NCBI GenBank assembly: GCA_015039365.1
Contig: WION01000032.1
Location: 62,001-126,000, forward strand
Reading direction: 5' to 3'
Length of the DNA stretch: 64,000 nt
Source of the DNA: Amanita rubescens
Taxonomy: Eukaryota; Basidiomycota; Agaricomycetes; Agaricales; Amanitaceae
Part shown: piece after piece, positions 58,408 through 64,000 of the stretch
How positions within the stretch are numbered: the first letter of the stretch is position 1
Layout of the letters: each line of letters starts with the position of its first letter
Made by a program: the position numbers and the translations under genes
Notes under the pieces: generated by a model
Database searches by the model: none
Seen by the model: the letters and a program-made list of their open reading frames with translations, nothing else
What the model was told of the DNA's origin: nothing

Positions 58408-60344
58408 ATGAGCGGTCGCATGCCAAAACGTGCACTATCAGCCAACTCCCAGGCTGATGCTGAGACTCTAACTAAGATGAAGAAGGTGGACAGGAATGAC
58501 ATATATTCGCAGCCTCGGGCTGTCACTCAGGAATGGGATATGAATCATATGATGGAAGTGGATTCCAATAACACAACTTGGCAGGAGCACAGGTGTGATG
58601 GATCCCCAATTTAGTCCATTTTCAAAAATATTGAACATCTTAGTACTAGACAATCTTCATCCATTGTAAATGATGGGTATGCACATCCAGTTTAAAAACT
58701 CTGCCTGCTCATAATATATTGCTAGTGTCCATATTTTGGAACATGCCCAGGGTGTTATTTTGGAAGGGTGTACTATAATTACAGCAAATCGAGATGTGGT
58801 ATCCATTAGTATGTGTACAAATAAATATGTTCTGATGGTGTCTCTGACTCAGGTATTAGCCAACCATGAAACTGGAATCAGCATTGGTAAATCTCACCAT
58901 AAGTTACATGCATATTGCACTAACAGTGCTATAGATAGGTATAAGCAGTGGTTGGCACCACCTGATCCATCTACCAATCTCAACAATGCACTTAAGAACC
59001 ACTTGTCCAACACTGGATCATGGCTTCTCAACTGCCCTGCCTATTTGGAATGGAAACAGAGAGATAACTCATTTTTATGGATTTATGGTATCTGTAAGTG
59101 CAATATCAGGTTTCAGTATTTCAACTAAGCAATTCTGTAGCTGGCTCAGGAAAAACTATTCTCTGGTGAGCTTATTACATTTCCATTTTGCTACTATTTA
59201 ACACCTTTCAAAGTTCAACATTGATTCAAGCCATTGAAAAACAAACTGACAGCATATCTTCCAGTTTAGCCTACTTTTTTTGTGATGTTTCTGACATCAA
59301 CAAAAGAACTGCAAGAGGTCTCCTTTGCTCATTAGTTTTAACACTTTTGACTCCCCAGAACCAATCAGGACTTCAGGAGCTATTCAAAAAATGCAAAAAT
59401 GGGCTTCAAAAACCAACAGATTATGATTTATATGAAGTGTTGAGATCCTACTTGTCTGGATTTCAGGATGTCTACTTATTCATTGATGCACTTGATGAAT
59501 GTGCCAATGTGGAGGAAGTACTTGACCTTGTGAAACTTGTCAATGGATGGAGCATCAGAAGCTGCCACCTTCTTGTCACAAGCAGGAAGGAATTGCTAAT
59601 TGTCAACTCTCTGATTCAATTAATGCCTACTGAAGTGGATCTCAGTTGCATGCCAGTCAACCAAGACATTGGAAATTATATTGATCATATGCTGTTTTCT
59701 GCAGCTGAGCTTAAAACATGGAACCCAAGTGCCAAGGAACTTATCAAAGTGACTCTTATGGAGAAGGGAAAAGGAATGTGAGTATGGCCCTGTCACTTAT
59801 CAGATGCTGGATTATGGAATGATTATCATAGGTTTCGATGGGTTGCCTGTCAATTGGAAGAACTAAAACATTGCAGTAAAAGTGACAATATGTTGGGACA
59901 AAAGCTCAATGGTCTCCCTACCACATTGAATTCCATATATGACCAGATTCTGACCAGAATTGAAGAAGCTGATGCCATTAATGCCATGAAGCTACTTTTG
60001 TGGCTTACATTCTCTGAAAGGCCAACACATATAGAGGACTTGGCCCTAATTGTAGAATTTGATGTGGAAAGGCAACAATTTGATGTTGATGCCAAGTTGC
60101 ATTATCCTGATGATGTACTCAAGATTTGTTCAAGTCTTGTCACCAAGATGGAGGATGAAACTGTTCAATTTGCACATGCATCTATCAGGGAATATTTTCA
60201 GAGTGACAAGAGAAAGATAGGCTCATCTGTGGAAGTGGACCCTTACTCTGGCCACTATTTTATTGGACAATGTGGTCTAGCATACATATTGCAAAGGAAG
60301 GGGGTAATTCCTGATGATCATGGTGATTATGATTTTGACAATGA

Positions 60345-60378
<34 letters not shown>

Positions 60379-62697
60379 ACACCTCCTTTAACTTCAATAA
60401 GATTTGAGAAATCTTTGCTCCGATATGCAGCATGTTTTTGGCCAAAGCACATCTTAGTATGCAAGCAAGAGTCAGCTGTTATGAAGCAAATAATTAGCCT
60501 GTTTGAATCTCAGAGCTTGACATATTGGGTCAATGCCCACAACTATGTCTATCACCACAGAAGACTACACTACATATATAGTGACAGGGATATGATATAT
60601 CCAAATTATCTTCAAATTGCTGCTCTACATGGCTTAATTGAAACAGCTAAACAGTTGATGTTACAGCCAGTAAACACTGTGGGGTGCATGGAAGCTCTAG
60701 ATGGAGCAGCATCCAAAGGACATATCAACATGGTGGTGCTGCTACTTAAGAAAGGAAAGATTAATGTTGAAAGTGATTTGTATTGTAATGCTCTTGAAGG
60801 AGCATCAAGGAGAGGTGAAAACCAAGTTGTTAGGCTATTGTGTGAACATGGAAAACACAGTGATGTACTTCAAAAATGCATAAATAGGGCTATCCGAATA
60901 GCAATATCTGCTGGAAACATAGAAACTGTTAAACTGCTTATTTATTGCAGTGGTCCAAATTTGAGAATAAAAGGTGCTGTGACAAATGCAGCAGATGGTG
61001 GTCATATTGAGTTAGTTTCACTGTTGCTTGAAACAGAGTCAGATGAGAAGAAAAGGAAGAAACTGATTCTTAAGGCTGCATGGTGGGCAGCAGCAGCAGG
61101 CCATAGGGCTATTGTTGACCTTTTATTGTCAAAAGCAAATCTTTCCAAGACTAGTGCACCATTGATATCATTGAGACATGAAAGAATATCATATGAGATG
61201 CACAGGCAGGAATTGCTTGCAGAAGCTTTATATGGTGCAGCCCACTTTGGTCATAAGGGCATTGTTAAAACAGTTCTGAAGCATGGAGCTGACCTGGAGG
61301 CAAAAGCTCATGCAGTTATCTCTGCATCAGCAGAAGGGCATATAGGCATTGTTGAGCTACTGCTTGACAGCAGCATAAATATGAATGTGTATGGAAGACA
61401 CATGAGCGATGCATTATGTGCTGCAGCACATGCAGGCCATGAGGGAGTAGTTAGGCTTCTACTTGAATGGGGAGCAGATCCAAATATTCAGGGAGAAGAT
61501 GGACAAAGTCCCCTGCATGCTGCATCACTTGAGGGTTTTAAAAATATTACCCAGTTACTTATTGACAATGGAGCAGATGTAAATATGCAGGGAGGAAGTT
61601 ATGGCTATGCCATTTGGGCTGCAATGTCAGAGGGCTACAATGAAATTGTTGAGCTGTTGCTTCAATATGGAGCAAGTACGAGTGTCCATAGTGGTTATTC
61701 TACTGAGGCTCTTGTAGTTGCATGTAAATGTGGAAACAGGAAAGTTGTTGAGCAACTTTTGGATGAAGGAGTAGATGCTAATGAGGGAGCATATATAGTA
61801 AATCAACTTTTGAATGAAGGAGTAGATGCTAATGAGGAAGAATACTATACATGTATAGTAAATGAAGATGGGGTGCAATATAGCCATATTCCACTGCATG
61901 TTGCATCAGAGTATGCTTCAGAAGATATTGTTAGGTTGCTCCTTGAAAAGGGAGCCAATGTGAATATAATTGGAGGATACCGCTGGGGCACTGCACTACA
62001 AACTGGATCTTTTCATGGCAAAAAGGATAGTGTCCAACTGCTCCTTGAATGGGGAGCCTATGTGAATATGCTGGCAGGAAGTTCTGCTCTCATTGCTGCA
62101 TCATCTGGGGGTCACAAGCCAATTGTTGAACTACTCCTTAAATGGGGGGCTGATGTCAACTTACATTGTGGACTCGGAGATGCCAATGATTCTGCTCTCA
62201 TGATAGCATCATTTAAGGGTCACAAGCCAATTGTTGAGCTACTCCTTGAATGGGGGGCTGATGTCAACTTACATGGTGGGAATTGTGGATCTGCTCTCAT
62301 TTATGCATCATTGTGGGAACTTAACAATAACAAGTCAATTGTTGAAATGCTGCTTTCACAAGATGCTGATGTTAACTTCTGTGATAAAAGGCATGAATCT
62401 GCTCTTATCAAGGCTGCATCAGGTGGCAACAAGGACATTGTGAAGATGCTTCTTCAAAGTGGAGCTGATGTTAATATTCAGGGAGAAAAACTTGGCAGTG
62501 CACTTTATGCTGCAGCAAACAGTGATTTTTATGATACAGAGATTGTCCAATTACTTCTAGCACATGGTGCCAAGTACTTAGGGCCAATAGATGATACTTC
62601 ATACCTGAGGGATCAGTATAACATTGCTTCAGATGATAGTGATTCAATGGATAGTGATAGTGACTCAATGATGCAGAATACTGATCCAGATGATTGA
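58408..62697 (+). CDS. NACHT/ankyrin-repeat NLR-like protein, 1335 residues
   Basis: Exons 58408-58592, 58726-59093, 59141-59165, 59214-59777 and 59832-62697 join in frame. The P-loop is assembled across two introns: WIYGISGSGKTIL, with a 25-base exon holding GSGKT. Walker B is VYLFIDALDEC, followed by LLVTSRKE. This is the fungal NACHT type with the usual lead-in WLAPPDPSTN. About 19-20 ankyrin repeats fill residues about 600-1290 (typical unit GHKPIVELLLEWGADVN). An acidic run of Asp (about 60320-60380) precedes the repeats and a DSDSMDSDSDSM-like acidic tail ends the protein. The N-terminus carries a short hydrophobic motif HAQGVILEGCTIIT before NACHT instead of a known effector domain. 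Such NLRs act in non-self recognition and programmed cell death in fungi; the specific trigger is unknown. The gene is AT-rich and CpG-poor like the TPR gene. Confidence 0.93.
60340..60380 (+). repeat. GAT trinucleotide run coding poly-Asp
   Basis: A run of gat/gac codons within the NACHT/ankyrin gene encodes an unbroken run of about ten Asp. Microsatellite-like, likely length-variable. Confidence 0.85.
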
Positions 62698-63720
62698 AAT
62701 TTATGTTTCCCTTTCTGTTCATGTATAACATAGTCTATGTACCCCTGCTTAGCAACTTCTATGTATGAATCAATAAAAGGATACAATATTAAGTGCAACC
62801 ACAACAGACAACCAATGATTAAAAGGGGAAAAAGGTAGGATGCTAGAAATGTATATACTGTACATATACCCATGCCATTCATTATCTGTAATTTATTATT
62901 GCCACCACCTCTTTCCACTTATTGGCCCTCCAGGACCTGTACTCCCACCGAGTTCGGCTACACCGTCGCAGTGATGATACCTACAGCAATACCGTGGTCG
63001 TTTTCTTCGTCCATCTCCGAATCTTCTTCTGGACCGTCGTAAGAGCATGTGTGGGTCAGTATATGGTGTGACTTGAGGTGTATGTAGGTTTAAAAGAAAA
63101 TGGGAAGGAGTGAAACATCAATGAAGAGGATTTGATAAGGGAATTTCGAAAGAAAGGCCATGGAAGGGAAGAACTTACTCTATTACATCCCCCATCTCAA
63201 CCTCGTCAACTTTATCTTCTACATGAGACGGTCTTGTGGTACGTGGCCGCCACAGATGGGCCAGATATATTGCCTGTCCCCGAAATCCTTTCTTGTGCGT
63301 TCTCTCGCCCTCGAAGCTCCTCTTCCTGTTCTTGTTCCTTGAGCATGTCAAGAAGCAAGGACCACTATCCGGACGGAATCGAGCTTGACTTCCATCTCTC
63401 CATCCGCTTCGCGGTCTCTATCAACGGACAGATGCAACTGCTCTCATTACGTTATTGAAAGAAACCGGTCGGAGGTTACGGGCATAGATGCTGGTGCGGG
63501 TACTAGAGCAGGGCAAGAAGGTGGTGCATTAAATGAGTCGTCGCTCATCATCGTGACGTTGAGCAGAGTCGGTAGGGCGAGATATTGATGTCGGGGCTGC
63601 GGTGGCCACACCTGCGTTGTCCGATTGGTTGGCTGCGTCTAATTCTTTGTTGTTAGCCCCGCTAGAAGGGCCATCGGCGTCGGCGTCAAGATCGGTTGGT
63701 TCTGCTTCAACGTTCCCCTC
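62698..63720. other. Intergenic region with possible minus-strand gene fragment
   Basis: The first 200 bp are the CpG-poor 3' flank of the NLR gene, and normal composition returns at about 62930. A minus-strand frame from about 63720 to 63525 encodes an acidic, Ala/Asn-rich peptide (TDLDADADGPSSGANN) cut at 63720 by the LTR. It may be the interrupted end of a gene. Confidence 0.4.
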
Positions 63721-64000
63721 TGTTAAAGTTATCTTATCTAATCATATAAGATAACATATATCTTATCTTATCTCATATAAGATAATACATCATATCTTAT
63801 CCTATATATTAGGATATACAAATTAGATGTACATACATGCGTATATGTATTCACATACATATATACACGTACATATACATACATAGGATACTGGAATATC
63901 CTATAGTCGCTTGCGTCATCCCATTACTGCGGTAGACGCGTCATAGCTGCGCTAGACGTCATATTATACGTCATGCACAGCTCTTCCTCTATTTACTATA
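63721..64000. mobile_element. Start of an LTR (runs past window end)
   Basis: Begins TGTTAAAG. An AT-rich stretch with repeated, partly palindromic tcttatctta/taagata words and tacatacata runs (63725-63890) is followed by gcgtcat...gacgtcat words and a ctcttcctctatttactata promoter-like end. It resembles Copia-type LTRs of Agaricomycetes. Strand and full extent cannot be judged here. Confidence 0.5.

Noticed and set aside
58852..58926. Intron in the NACHT gene between CAG|gtatt and aacag|T
   Set aside because: Removal gives a frame with an early stop, while reading through stays open into AIDRYKQWLA.
61627..61899. 90-codon minus-strand ORF rich in Ile and Tyr
   Set aside because: Antisense to ankyrin repeats; composition reflects the AT-rich coding strand.

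Overview
The window looks like a genomic segment of a mushroom-forming basidiomycete (Agaricomycetes). Genes are dense in introns of about 45-70 bp with GT...AG borders. The gene families are typical of that group: tandem cytochrome P450s, trichodiene-synthase-type sesquiterpene cyclases, NB-ARC/TPR and NACHT/ankyrin NLR-like proteins, F-box proteins with Trp/Leu-rich tails, a MUB1-like MYND protein, a Helitron with the Agaricomycete DUF6570-type protein, and LTR fragments. No bacterial or viral features were seen.

Layout. 1-30 kb: an accessory, duplication-rich terpenoid locus. Two sesquiterpene synthase genes (4.1-5.2 and 11.8-12.9 kb) are flanked by P450 genes at 1-1.5 (cut by the window edge), 16.2-18.3, 20.9-23.0 and 27.8-29.8 kb, all on +. 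Between them lie a decayed P450 (26.1-27.1 kb), two convergent P450 exon relics (15.6-15.9 kb), a Helitron relic (8.2-10.0 kb), an F-box gene and a truncated copy of it, and an HNH-type gene. By spliced translation I could reconstruct three complete 500-residue P450s and two complete synthases (306 and 307 residues) with all splice borders consistent, so this reads as a live sesquiterpenoid cluster in which a cyclase makes a hydrocarbon that the P450s oxidise (inference).

30-39 kb: a CpG-poor, AT-rich island holding an NB-ARC protein with about 30 near-identical TPR repeats (minus strand). It is broken by a one-base frameshift and by a GC-rich LTR-like insertion. 41-47 kb: conserved-type genes (MUB1-like MYND protein, alpha/beta hydrolase). 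47.8-49.8 kb: a 506-residue protein with an N-terminal helical bundle-like region and a pseudokinase, the same layout as the animal/plant necroptosis executor MLKL. A broken second hydrolase copy follows. 53-54 kb: a secreted protein of two repeated beta domains. 55-57.3 kb: two decayed copies of one unidentified gene. 58.4-62.7 kb: an intact NACHT/ankyrin NLR of 1335 residues in a second CpG-poor island. The window ends inside an LTR.

The left half is most likely specialised metabolism. The right half is enriched in self/non-self recognition and cell-death-type genes (two NLRs and an MLKL-like pseudokinase). Exon coordinates were read by eye from splice signals and reading-frame continuity. 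Family names come from recognition of motifs, not from a search.
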